A DNA stretch of 32,187 bases from Bacteroidales bacterium (GCA_013141455.1 JABFQW010000098.1:1-32187); one strand, 5' to 3'; positions 23,801 through 31,875 are shown, counted from the stretch's first letter. A program made the numbers and translations. The notes: generated from the sequence alone by a model not told the origin.

Positions 23801-23993
23801 TCGTGTTTACTGCAAAGCGGATGCAAGCAAAAAACCGATCAAACCGGGTGATCTGCTAACAACTTCCGATATCCCCGGTTATGCCATGGTGGCTGGTGAT
23901 CTGAACAGTTCGCAGGGCGCCATCCTCGGAAAAGCAATGACCGGACTTTCGGAAGGACAAGGTCTGATATTGATTTTGGTAACCTTGCAATAA
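20865..23993 (+). CDS. Fibre-like secreted protein with conserved head and C-terminal domain
   Basis: This 1042-aa protein has a signal peptide (to ~26, LLIAQ). Residues 28-125 form a head domain (IPQKISFQGRLLES, VTNGLYTVLLGST, VGSSAYAFKAEKA) common in large Bacteroidota surface proteins. The middle resembles tail-fibre stalks, with four VGIG-type strands (YVGIGLDAP 357, KVGIGVSAP 480, KVGLGTTEP 602, QIGIGITP 680), each followed by an LHV/LEV-like strand. A ~50-aa segment occurs twice (781-830 and 853-901, both with AQISLWN/GQISLWN). The C-terminal domain 904-1042 (GGADIAEPFDV, PGTVLSI, RCVAGIVSGAS, VALTGRVYCKADAS, PGDLLTTSDIPGYAM, ILGKAMTGLSEGQGLI) recurs at the ends of such fibres. No T9SS sorting domain. 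It is the first gene of a five-gene operon and probably forms an extracellular filament or adhesin. Confidence 0.82.
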   Translation: MKTTLLFTKHSIILVVMLFACQLLIAQTIPQKISFQGRLLESDVAVTGTRDFTFSFIGTAWTELHPAVQVTNGLYTVLLGSTTPIPISVFNDFASASLHIVVNTTPLSPDIAVGSSAYAFKAEKADEAATALIADDATKIGGTAVSIDTPLGNQYLRFNGTNWAPSTGDWQQNAPNNLVNTNEGNVFIGNAIGNGKLSVYTSDQTGIASRTTGTYGLHAQMESVVNGTGFGYGNSQAAVLGYAYNGRQYQFGVAGYRYSFGEGNSAGVYGAVSISNNPPAWGALGYEDTGLGWWGGYFHGNIFTDGQLQIAGGSPGAGKVLTSDLNGLASWQTAAVSSQWTTSGQNIYYNPAGGSGYVGIGLDAPTAALHVKIPDVYNDFHTMEVENTSTSNGASNLTGIYSKINSTSEFGANTAVFGYAAGTTGGGIGLKGVSAGDLGIGIYAATTNGSHNTKALMAVAGTDSSFCGYFLNGKSYFSGKVGIGVSAPEYQLEVKGENTTYSGTMIDAENTASAMDSFSMAIQGKINTSASVEAGTAINGLSANTLGAGIGVTGRTAGVTGKGVVGIASHASGANYGVYARTYSASGFAGYFLGGKNYFEGKVGLGTTEPDESLVIGLPLHGAFSVPAISVGDDNGGAIDIVSTNLRFTTQVIPLLNSTIITATDVDGYGLGNIVYIADQIGIGITPTQAKLHVHNGGNEHTAYFAGSGDGLNYATIKSENTAATGVAAHFKSSGSEAALVVENTATGPIFQAFGSNGVNREFSISNNGTVSIFNGNENETIRLDPTEFGETEGAQISLWNSVDVATIILDADESGVGRVTADAATLGEAIIGGLTVDADGTMILRNGSNVATVKIDPSEAAPAEGGQISLWNASGVASILIDGDYNNSGRGRISTNELEITGGADIAEPFDVIDFDNIEPGTVLSIDPENAGQLKISNLAYDRCVAGIVSGASDVNPGIILKQTGTKADGKHLVALTGRVYCKADASKKPIKPGDLLTTSDIPGYAMVAGDLNSSQGAILGKAMTGLSEGQGLILILVTLQ

Positions 23994-24004
23994 TTTCAAA
24001 TCCC

Positions 24005-26863
24005 ATGAAAAAAACAAATTATATTCAACTGACCCTCCTTATTTTACTGTTGATCGGCCAGATACAAGCACAGGATTTAAAATCGGATACCATTCGCGAC
24101 ACATTCGGACAACCATTCACCGGTTTAGCCTGGTTCAAATTTGTGATTGCAGACGACAGTATATCAGTTTGGTCGAATGACGGCAGCAGCCATCGGCTCG
24201 AAGAACCTAAAAAGGCTGTTGAAATCCGCGTGGTTCAGGGAATCTACAAAGCTAATCTTGGTCAGTTTCCGATGCTGCCTATTTTTAATGAAGTGATGCA
24301 GTTATATCCACCCGATTATCTGTATTCATGGATTGATATCGGATACGGATTTACTGAATTACCCATTAAACCAATGACGATCAATGATTTGTCTGATTTT
24401 TCTGACCAAACAGCAATGAACGAAGTTAAACAAACACCACAACTCGTAAAACCGGATAATTTCAAAAAACGTGAAAAGAAACAGCTAAAAGATAAATCAG
24501 CTACCAACCCTGATGAAAGGTATAAACAATGGTTTATGCAACATGCCGATGCTAAGGGAAATATTCCTTTTGACGGACTTGTGAAAGCGAAGGAGCATGT
24601 TGATAAAATGCCGCAAACAAGAGATGCCGGAATCTGGAACTGGGAATGGCTCGGACCCGGTAATATCGGTGGCCGTATCAGGGCTATTGCCATAAAACCT
24701 GACAATGCTGATATTATTTTTATCGGAAGCGCGAGCGGGGGACTCTGGAAAACGACCAACGGAGGAACTTCGTGGAGTGTGGTAAACGATTTTTTACCAA
24801 GTCTGGCGATCAGCTCCATCGTTTACGACCCAACGAATCTGAATACCATGTATGCCTCAACCGGAGAAGGGAATGGACTTGCAAAACCCGGAGCGGGCAT
24901 TTTTAAAAGTACCGATGCCGGATTAACCTGGACGCAACTGGTTTCGACCAACAACGATAATTTTAAATTGGTTTTCAGGCTCGCTCATCATCAGGACAGC
25001 ACAGGGGTTCTCTATGCCACAACTTATGATCCTCCGGGCGTTTGGAAAACAACCAATGGAGGTACTACCTGGACTGAGATACTGAATCCGCCATTTTTTA
25101 CCGAAGATATTAAGATTTCTCCACATAACCCCGCTCACTTATTGGTTGGTGCATATGGAGGAGCCTTTCGTTCAACTGATTATGGCCATACCTGGGATAC
25201 ACTTACCAACAATGATACACTCAATGGAAAACTACCCCACGAATCATTACGTTGCGAACTTTCTTTCTGCCAGTCGAATGCGAACCGGATTTACCTGTCG
25301 ATGCAACGTAACAATGGTAAATTATACCGGTCCGATGATAATGGTGTAAACTGGGTATTAATACATGGGACAACTTCATTCTTTAGGGATGGTGCCGGAA
25401 ACCAGGGTAATTATGATCAGGCGTTGTGGGTTGACCCTACCAACAGCAATCATGTTGTGGTGGGAGGAATTGATCTGTGGTCAAGTACCGATGGCGGAAC
25501 CACCTTCAGCAGATTAAGTAAATGGCGAAAGTTTCACAATAATTCAGATGCCTATTCAGCGCATTCGGATCAACATGTCATAATAGCTCATCCCGGATAT
25601 GATGCAGTGAACAATAAAACCATTTTTGTTGGAAACGATGGTGGCATTCAGCGAAATGATGATGTATTTGATACGCTATGGACGAATCTTGCCGGTACCA
25701 CGTTGGGAATTTCACAGTTTTATGGAGGAGCTGCTTCGCCTGACGGTCAATATATAACCGGGGGAGCGCAGGACAATGATCAGTTGCGTTACAAAGCAAG
25801 CGGCGACTGGAGTGGTGCGGGAAACTGGTTCCAGTCCCAAACTGGTGATGGTGGTTTTTGCGCCATTGATTATAACAATTCTCAAATTCATTATTCTGAA
25901 TATGTAAGGTTGAAGATAGAAAAATCGATTGATGGCGGCACAAATTATTCCAACAGTTACACAGGTCTTACCGATGCAGTTAATGAAGATGCCTTATTTA
26001 TCGCGCCATTTATCATGGATCCCAATACTTCAACCCGGCTGATTGGAGGCAGTTACCGAATCTGGGAAACCGATGATGCCGCTTCGACATGGCACTTGAT
26101 TGGCGCCGCCATCGATTCAAATTATTATTGCACGGCGCTGGATATTGCTAAACAAAATTCCAATATACTATGGGCTGGATATTTTAATGGATCACTTATG
26201 GTTAGCACGAATAGTTTGGATGGCGTACCGGTTTGGACCAAAGTGGATGATAACGGGCCACTTCCAAACCGTTACATAACTGATATCAGTATAAACCCGA
26301 ATAATTTTCTGGAGGTTTACATCACTTTTGGCGGTTATAATGCCGATAACATCTGGTTCACCACAGACGGTGGAACCACATGGAGCAACCGTTCAGGAGT
26401 GGCGCCGAACGATTTACCGGCGATTCAGGTAAATACCATCAGGGTTCATCCACGCAACAGCAACTGGGTGTATGCCGGCACCGATATTGGTGTATTTGCT
26501 TCAGAAGATAAAGGCCTGAACTGGGCTGTTGATCCGCGTTATGCCGGCCAGGGCAATGAGATTCCAGCCAATGTGGAAGTATATGAACTTTTCTGGCAGG
26601 GGACAGATTATCTCGTGGCAGCAACACACGGCAGAGGGATGTACAGGGCGCTCCCGCTTTACACCATCTATGTTGATAAAAACGCATCTCCGGGTGGCAA
26701 CGGTTCTGAATCAGCGCCTTACCAAACAGTTTTAGAGGCTGCAAATGCCGCCGGACCAGGTGCTGTGGTATCCGTTGAATCGAATACTTATGATGAAGGG
26801 AATATTTTGTTTAGCAGAAAAGTCAGGGTAATCACTACCAACGGTGCTACAATCATTAAATAG
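24005..26863 (+). CDS. Secreted BNR/Asp-box beta-propeller protein
   Basis: This 952-aa exported protein has a signal peptide to ~22 (IGQIQAQ). Residues 30-125 resemble the head domain of the preceding fibre protein (GQPFTGLAWFKFVI, VVQGIYKANLGQFPMLPIFNE). From ~209 a sortilin/VPS10-like propeller begins (WNWEWLGPGNIGGRIRAIAI, GSASGGLWKTTNGGTSW). At least ten Asp-box motifs (S/T-x-D-x-G-x-x-W) are visible, for example KSTDAGLTWT, RSTDYGHTWD and FTTDGGTTWS. The last ~65 residues (YTIYVDKNASPGGNGSESAPYQTV...) are the start of a right-handed beta-helix and then stop. No T9SS sorting domain is present. Propellers of this kind bind glycans or proteins; no sialidase catalytic residues were identified. 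Second gene, 11 nt after the fibre gene. Confidence 0.88.
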   Translation: MKKTNYIQLTLLILLLIGQIQAQDLKSDTIRDTFGQPFTGLAWFKFVIADDSISVWSNDGSSHRLEEPKKAVEIRVVQGIYKANLGQFPMLPIFNEVMQLYPPDYLYSWIDIGYGFTELPIKPMTINDLSDFSDQTAMNEVKQTPQLVKPDNFKKREKKQLKDKSATNPDERYKQWFMQHADAKGNIPFDGLVKAKEHVDKMPQTRDAGIWNWEWLGPGNIGGRIRAIAIKPDNADIIFIGSASGGLWKTTNGGTSWSVVNDFLPSLAISSIVYDPTNLNTMYASTGEGNGLAKPGAGIFKSTDAGLTWTQLVSTNNDNFKLVFRLAHHQDSTGVLYATTYDPPGVWKTTNGGTTWTEILNPPFFTEDIKISPHNPAHLLVGAYGGAFRSTDYGHTWDTLTNNDTLNGKLPHESLRCELSFCQSNANRIYLSMQRNNGKLYRSDDNGVNWVLIHGTTSFFRDGAGNQGNYDQALWVDPTNSNHVVVGGIDLWSSTDGGTTFSRLSKWRKFHNNSDAYSAHSDQHVIIAHPGYDAVNNKTIFVGNDGGIQRNDDVFDTLWTNLAGTTLGISQFYGGAASPDGQYITGGAQDNDQLRYKASGDWSGAGNWFQSQTGDGGFCAIDYNNSQIHYSEYVRLKIEKSIDGGTNYSNSYTGLTDAVNEDALFIAPFIMDPNTSTRLIGGSYRIWETDDAASTWHLIGAAIDSNYYCTALDIAKQNSNILWAGYFNGSLMVSTNSLDGVPVWTKVDDNGPLPNRYITDISINPNNFLEVYITFGGYNADNIWFTTDGGTTWSNRSGVAPNDLPAIQVNTIRVHPRNSNWVYAGTDIGVFASEDKGLNWAVDPRYAGQGNEIPANVEVYELFWQGTDYLVAATHGRGMYRALPLYTIYVDKNASPGGNGSESAPYQTVLEAANAAGPGAVVSVESNTYDEGNILFSRKVRVITTNGATIIK

Positions 26864-26869
26864 TCAACC

Positions 26870-27826
26870 ATGAAAAACAGGATTTTTATTATTGGTTTAT
26901 TCAGTTTTATTGTCATATCAATCGCCAACGGACAGATTGTCAACGAATCACATGTTTTGTCTTCCGGAGGTGAATGGTCATCCGATGGTACATCGGGTCA
27001 TTTTGGTGTGATGGGCGAAGAGTTTGTAAGTTCTTCCATAACAGAAGGAACAACATCGGGGACGGCCGGTTTTTTGAGCCGATGTTTCGTTTTGCAACTC
27101 ACGGGTATCAATCTTGCTCTTTTTCTCGAAGGTCCTTATCAGACCGGAGGAACCATGTTGACCGGATTAGCCGATGCTGCCCTGTTGCCGAATAACCAAC
27201 CATTTAACACAGCCCCATGGAATTATACCGGTAGCGAAACCGCAGGCACGTTCCCTGCCGGAGTTGTTGACTGGATACTTGTCGAGTTACGCGATGCACC
27301 AACTGCCGAAACAGCCTATCCGGCAACAGTAGTCGATGGCTGGCCAAAAGCCATGTTCCTGAAATCAGACGGCAGCGTTATCGATTCCACAGGTAGCCAA
27401 CCGACCTTCGTTCTGCCTCAACTAAACGACAGTCTTTTTGTTGTTATCCGTCACCGGAATCATTTAGCCGTGATGAGTAGCCATGGCATGACGCCGGGCG
27501 CTGGCACCTACACTTACGATTTTACCGATGCCCTTACCAAAGCTTTTGGAAATGGTGCCGGGTATAAAGAGCTCGAAGCTGGTGTGTTTGGACTCGTTGC
27601 CGGTGATGCTGATGCTGATGGCAGTGTATTCATGAGCGACCGGGCACTCTGGCGCAGCAATCTGGGGCTTACCCTGACATATCTGTCAACCGATTTTGAT
27701 ATGGATGCCAGCACTTTTATGAGCGACCGGGCACTTTGGCGTGCCAATATCGGAACGGCAAACCCAATCAGTGGTTTGTTTGTTTCTCCTTTCTTTGTTT
27801 CACAGGTTCCTCCCGAAAAAAAATAA
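26870..27826 (+). CDS. Secreted protein with twin dockerin-like calcium loops
   Basis: This 318-aa protein has a signal peptide to ~21 (ISIANGQ), then VLSSGGEWSSDGTSGHFGVMGEEFVSSS, an N-terminal segment often seen on Bacteroidota surface proteins. Residues 81-220 form a domain with LALFLEGPYQTGG, PFNTAPWNYTGSE, VVDWILVELRDAPTAE and LFVVIRHRNHLAVMSS, widespread in T9SS-related proteins but unnamed to me. Residues 245-295 hold two 12-residue EF-hand-type loops, D246-x-D248-x-D250...D257 and D275-x-D277-x-D279...D286, each followed by RALWR-N-[LI]G: a dockerin-like pair. It probably binds Ca2+ and a partner protein. Third gene of the operon, 6 nt after the propeller gene; no sorting domain. Confidence 0.8.
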   Translation: MKNRIFIIGLFSFIVISIANGQIVNESHVLSSGGEWSSDGTSGHFGVMGEEFVSSSITEGTTSGTAGFLSRCFVLQLTGINLALFLEGPYQTGGTMLTGLADAALLPNNQPFNTAPWNYTGSETAGTFPAGVVDWILVELRDAPTAETAYPATVVDGWPKAMFLKSDGSVIDSTGSQPTFVLPQLNDSLFVVIRHRNHLAVMSSHGMTPGAGTYTYDFTDALTKAFGNGAGYKELEAGVFGLVAGDADADGSVFMSDRALWRSNLGLTLTYLSTDFDMDASTFMSDRALWRANIGTANPISGLFVSPFFVSQVPPEKK

Positions 27827-27836
27827 TTCCAAGGCT

Positions 27837-29984
27837 ATGAAAACATTTCTGTTTGTATTACTTATGATCACCGGACTCGCCATGAAGGCCGATCCTCCCC
27901 AACTTATCTGGCGCATGACCAATCCACGAATCATCAAATCGACACAACAACGATTTGAGTTTGATATTGAGGTGAAAGCCAATCAGAATGGGAGTTACTA
28001 CTCATCGGGTCAATGCATGGTATATTTCAATAACGATGCTATCTCCTATTCCAGCGATTTGCATTGGACTGTTATTCCTGCCGGAATTTCGGCACAAACC
28101 CATCCCGATATCGGAAATAAATATGTTATTACCCGCGTCAGAAGCGGTACTTATCCGGGGGTGAAGTTACTAATCGCGCTCAGCCCAACCGATGAAGCGG
28201 TCCTGGATGAAGTACCAAATGCCGGGTATTTAGCCGAAATAACCACCGAATGGCAAACCTACGTTAAGGTTCAGTGTCGGATCAATGATCAGACTGCAGA
28301 TGCAGGTATCACTTTTTATGAAGAGGGAACCAATGGCCAGAATTTCTATCTCTCGTTGCCGGGAACTGAAACAGCGTATCAAAACCCCGGACTATTCGAC
28401 GCCCTCAACCTGAGTCAGGCCAGCTTAGGACGTATTTACTGCACCACCCATGGTTGGTCGCAATATGGCGGAACAACCGATAATGTTCAATACCTCGACT
28501 GGACAACAACCGCGAGAACCTCCGTGTGGGAAGGAAATGCAACCATTGAAGGAACGAACTGCAACACCACAGATTTGCACATTCATTATGGAGCAGGCGT
28601 TCAGCTAAGCGATCAGGCAAATCTCACCATCACGGGTATGGTGCTGAACGAAAGCGGAAATGCGGGAATACTACTTCAATCGTCTGTTTCAGGAACTGCC
28701 TCACTCCTTCACGCAACAAATAATGTTAGCGCTACTATCCAGCGCTATATCAGTGGTAATAATAATTTAACCGAAATGGCCTATCATGGTGTTTCGGTTC
28801 CTATCATGTTTTCGGCCACTTCAGGCTTATTTCTGAATTCGTACCTTTATCGGTTCGATTCACCTACGCAATCGTGGCAATCCATGGGAACGGCAACAGA
28901 TACACCGCTAAACACACACGAGGGATTTCTGATTTATTATCCATACACTGATACAGTTTATGAATTTGCAGGAATGCTCTTCAATGATATGGTTTCACTT
29001 GATGTTGCCTACAACTCAGCCAATGGTTTAACAGGTCTGAATCTTGTTCCCAATCCATATCCATCAGCCATCGATTGGAACAGCCCCGATGGATGGATGA
29101 AATTTAATGTGAATGATGCCTATTGGGTATGGAACCCGCAGTTTAAAAATTATTCAAGCTATGGAAGCGATGTAGGGACAAACAATGCAACGCAATATAT
29201 CCCTTCGGGACAAAGTTTCTTTGTCAAGGCCAATGCAACCGATCCTGTTTTACAGGTGAACAACGCCGCGCGGCTCCATCACGATCAATTGTTTTATAAA
29301 AGGTCAGATGGCATCAATCTGCTGAGAATGAAAGCTATGGCAAACAATTATCAGGATGAAATGATCATTCGGTTCAGCGAAAATGGCTCCGATAATTACG
29401 AAGGTGACGAGGATATCGACAAACTTTTTGGTGGCGATGACTCTCCGCAATTGTATAGCGTACTGGCCGAAAACACCCAACTCAGTGTCAATACCTTGTC
29501 GTATCCTGATAGTCCGGTCACCATACCGGTTTCTTTTGAACTGGGTCTGGATGCAGAAGTCATCCTTACTTTCGAAAATGTTACTTCACTTTCCGAATTT
29601 AGCGCAGTACTGCTCGAAGACCTTTTAACAAATACCATCATCGATTTACGGCTGACCCCTCAGTACCAGTTCAATCATATTATTACAAACCAGGCTGAAA
29701 GATTTCTGTTTCATTTTCAACATATCACCTCAGCGGATGAAATTCAGTCACTTACATATCAAATATGGAACAAAAAGGATAGGGTATATTTTAGTGTTCC
29801 CGAAATGCCTGGCGAAAAGTTGAAAATAATGATTTGCGATTTGACAGGGAGGATAGTACTCGAAAAAGAAACGACCGTTGCATCGATCAATTCGGTAACC
29901 GTAACAAGTTTCAATGGGCCGGCCTTTGTAAGCCTTCAATCAGAAAAACGTAAATATTTTGGTAAAGTATTGATAATTAGATAA
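27837..29984 (+). CDS. T9SS-type cargo protein with C-terminal sorting-like domain
   Basis: The product is 715 aa from the ATG at 27837, where an AAGG and a clean signal peptide (MKTFLFVLLMITGLAMKA) begin; the frame is open to 27741 but that part overlaps the previous gene. The N-terminal ~150 residues are a beta domain (PQLIWRMTNPRIIKSTQQRFEFDIEV, GSYYSSGQCMVYFNNDA) of the kind found on other Bacteroidota surface proteins; a cohesin-like fold is possible but unproven. The middle has LNLVPNPYPSAIDWNS and SGQSFFVKAN. The last ~75 residues (YQIWNKKDRVYFSV, LKIMICDLTGRIVLEKE, GPAFVSLQSEKRKYFGKVLI) read as a T9SS type A-like sorting domain, making it the only member of the operon with one. Fourth gene, 10 nt after the third. 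Confidence 0.8.
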   Translation: MKTFLFVLLMITGLAMKADPPQLIWRMTNPRIIKSTQQRFEFDIEVKANQNGSYYSSGQCMVYFNNDAISYSSDLHWTVIPAGISAQTHPDIGNKYVITRVRSGTYPGVKLLIALSPTDEAVLDEVPNAGYLAEITTEWQTYVKVQCRINDQTADAGITFYEEGTNGQNFYLSLPGTETAYQNPGLFDALNLSQASLGRIYCTTHGWSQYGGTTDNVQYLDWTTTARTSVWEGNATIEGTNCNTTDLHIHYGAGVQLSDQANLTITGMVLNESGNAGILLQSSVSGTASLLHATNNVSATIQRYISGNNNLTEMAYHGVSVPIMFSATSGLFLNSYLYRFDSPTQSWQSMGTATDTPLNTHEGFLIYYPYTDTVYEFAGMLFNDMVSLDVAYNSANGLTGLNLVPNPYPSAIDWNSPDGWMKFNVNDAYWVWNPQFKNYSSYGSDVGTNNATQYIPSGQSFFVKANATDPVLQVNNAARLHHDQLFYKRSDGINLLRMKAMANNYQDEMIIRFSENGSDNYEGDEDIDKLFGGDDSPQLYSVLAENTQLSVNTLSYPDSPVTIPVSFELGLDAEVILTFENVTSLSEFSAVLLEDLLTNTIIDLRLTPQYQFNHIITNQAERFLFHFQHITSADEIQSLTYQIWNKKDRVYFSVPEMPGEKLKIMICDLTGRIVLEKETTVASINSVTVTSFNGPAFVSLQSEKRKYFGKVLIIR

Positions 29985-29985
29985 G

Positions 29986-30216
29986 ATGATTAAAACACTA
30001 CTTCGGATATTCATACTGAGTTTATTTGTAATAATCTATTCAGACCTAAAAGCCCAGGGGCCACCTGATCCGCCTGACGATCCATCCATTGGCGGTGGCC
30101 CTGTTGGAGGCAGTGCACCCATCGGTGACGGAACCTATTTGTTATTACTTTCAGGAGCAGTCTGGTGCTACCGGAAAACAAATCAGGCACTTGCCAAAGC
30201 CAAATTCGATAGTTGA
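29986..30216 (+). CDS. Small exported protein with Pro/Gly segment, hydrophobic helix and basic end
   Basis: The 76-aa product has a signal peptide (MIKTLLRIFILSLFVIIY, cut near KAQ at 24). A proline/aspartate/glycine stretch follows (GPPDPPDDPSIGGGPVGG), then SAPIGDGTYLLLLSGAVWCYRK, that is, a short motif, a hydrophobic helix and a basic tail. This build resembles the PID-CTERM-type putative sorting tails of Bacteroidota, though the match is by eye. The ATG comes 1 nt after the stop of the previous gene, so it is translationally tied to the operon. It may be a membrane anchor or a subunit processed at its tail. Confidence 0.7.
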   Translation: MIKTLLRIFILSLFVIIYSDLKAQGPPDPPDDPSIGGGPVGGSAPIGDGTYLLLLSGAVWCYRKTNQALAKAKFDS

Positions 30217-30283
30217 TTGTGCACCCTGTTCCGTATTTTTAAAATCTCCGGTGAATTATCCGTATAGGATTGTTGCATAACAG

Positions 30284-30341
30284 GATAGGAATATTTTTCG
30301 GCGTATGTAAATTTAGTAAATTTATACGCTAATATCCTATC
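30284..30341. promoter_or_regulatory. Long nested palindrome, possible operator or terminator
   Basis: Pairings: GATAGG and ATATT (30284-30289, 30291-30295) with AATATCCTATC (30331-30341); GCGTA (30301-30305) with TACGC (30325-30329); TAAATTTA (30308-30315) with TAAATTTA (30317-30324) around a single central G. The dyad spans 58 bp. It lies 70 nt past the five-gene operon and 245 nt before uraA. It lacks a T-run, and the central TAAATTTA dyad looks more like a protein-binding site. The rest of 30217-30585 shows no convincing gene. Confidence 0.6.
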
Positions 30342-30585
30342 AAATGACAAGCCTCTCCATCAATTTTGCAGGGATAAAAGCTCCCAATCTCTTCCGGCAA
30401 ACAATATTCCGATGTCATTCAACAATGAATTGGCAGGAAGTTTATTGTATCCATCACCCAACCAGCTTGATGCCTTATTTAATGCATAAGAGGATTGATT
30501 TTCACTTAAATAAGTATCAAATGCAGCAAATGGTGCGTTTCAATTACAATAAACCTGTTTCACACTATTTTTAAACAATACAATT

Positions 30586-31875
30586 ATGGCGCGACGAATT
30601 ATTGGTATTCATCAAAAACTTCCACTACGCGAAAGTTTACCACTCAGTCTCCAGCACCTGACCGCCATGTTTGGCGCAACGGTTCTCGTACCAATCATTT
30701 TGGGCGTTGACCCGGCTGTTGTTTTGATGATGAACGGGATTGGAACAATCATTTATTCCTGGGTCACCAAAGGGGGAATACCGGCTTATCTTGGTTCAAG
30801 TTTTGCATTTATTTCACCGGTACTATTGATCACCGGAACCTATGGCAATTATAATCAGGCTCAATCTGGATTCATTTTCTTTGGATTGTTCTTCATTCTT
30901 ATGTCAATTATTGTAAAGAAATGGGGCATCCGATGGATCGACATTGTAATGCCACCTGCCGTGATGGGTGCAGTGGTGGCCATCATCGGTCTCGAACTTG
31001 CCCCTGTAGCCACACAACAGGCTGGACTTGCTCCCTGGCCGACTGCTGTCGGGCATATTGTTGAACCCTTTGTGGTCGATTCATCGAAAGTGATTATTGC
31101 ACTTTCAACCTTGATGGTGGGTATTTTCGGTTCAACAATGTTCAGGGGATTCATGCAGGTAATTCCTATCCTGGTTGCCGTTATTGCCGGATACCTGCTT
31201 GCCTTTGTCATGGGATTTGTTGATACAACAGCCATTGATAATGCCGCATGGTTTTCCCTCCCCCATTTCCAGGCACCGGTTTATGATTTTTCGTCTGTTT
31301 TGATCATTGCACCAGCCTGTATTGTCGTATTGGCCGAGCACATCAGTCACTTAATCGTTACCGGAAAAATCACCGACAGCAACCTCATGAAAAAACCCGG
31401 ATTGCACCTTTCGTTGCTCGGTGATGGTATCAGCAATGTTATTTCGGGATTTGCCGGCTCAACGCCAAATACAACGTATGGCGAAAACATAGGCGTGATG
31501 GCAATCACACGCGTCTATTCTGTTTGGGTGATTCGCGGTGCGGCCGTGCTTGCCATCGCATTTTCGTGTATCGGAAAAGTTTCTGCAGCGATTACAACCA
31601 TTCCAGCTCCCGTGATGGGCGGCATTACCATGCTACTTTTTGGTGTTATCGCCATGCAGGGATTCAGGATGTATGTTGAACAAAAAGTCGATTTCAGCAA
31701 AAATAACAATATGGTTTCAGGTGCGATTACCTTTGTTGCAGGTGTGAGCGGAGCTGCGCTGACGATTGGCACAGTTCAACTGAAAGGCATGGCATTGGCA
31801 GCCGTTGTCGGGGTGACATTGTCGTTGATTTTTTGGATACTTTCCAGTTTAGGATGGATGAACAAGGAAGTTTAA
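30586..31875 (+). CDS. uraA: Uracil permease, NCS2 family
   Basis: This 429-aa inner-membrane transporter has the NCS2/nucleobase-ascorbate fold of 14 helices. The N-terminal LQHLTAMFGATVLVP (QH at 23-24) is the helix-1 signature of UraA. IVVLAEHISHLIVTG carries the helix-8 glutamate and TPNTTYGENIGVMAITRVYS near residue 298 the helix-10 glutamate; both bind the base in characterised members. It takes up uracil by proton symport for pyrimidine salvage. Length is exactly that of the family. It is a single gene; no purine or other riboswitch pattern is seen upstream, but a long palindrome at 30284-30341 may be regulatory. A related xanthine/uracil specificity cannot be excluded. Confidence 0.93.
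   Translation: MARRIIGIHQKLPLRESLPLSLQHLTAMFGATVLVPIILGVDPAVVLMMNGIGTIIYSWVTKGGIPAYLGSSFAFISPVLLITGTYGNYNQAQSGFIFFGLFFILMSIIVKKWGIRWIDIVMPPAVMGAVVAIIGLELAPVATQQAGLAPWPTAVGHIVEPFVVDSSKVIIALSTLMVGIFGSTMFRGFMQVIPILVAVIAGYLLAFVMGFVDTTAIDNAAWFSLPHFQAPVYDFSSVLIIAPACIVVLAEHISHLIVTGKITDSNLMKKPGLHLSLLGDGISNVISGFAGSTPNTTYGENIGVMAITRVYSVWVIRGAAVLAIAFSCIGKVSAAITTIPAPVMGGITMLLFGVIAMQGFRMYVEQKVDFSKNNNMVSGAITFVAGVSGAALTIGTVQLKGMALAAVVGVTLSLIFWILSSLGWMNKEV

Noticed and set aside
27741-27836. Upstream extension of the T9SS-type cargo gene.
   Set aside because: It overlaps the preceding gene by 86 nt, while the ATG at 27837 starts a clean signal peptide after an AAGG.
30344-30574. 76-codon + strand frame between the palindrome and uraA.
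   Set aside because: Rich in H, Q, M and C with no signal, domain or Shine-Dalgarno. A second frame (30412-30486, MSFNNELAGSLLYPSPNQLDA) looks slightly more coding-like but is too short to call.
30217-30585. Possible purine or other riboswitch upstream of uraA.
   Set aside because: No conserved junction bases or paired loops of a known class could be found; the strong palindrome there does not fit one.
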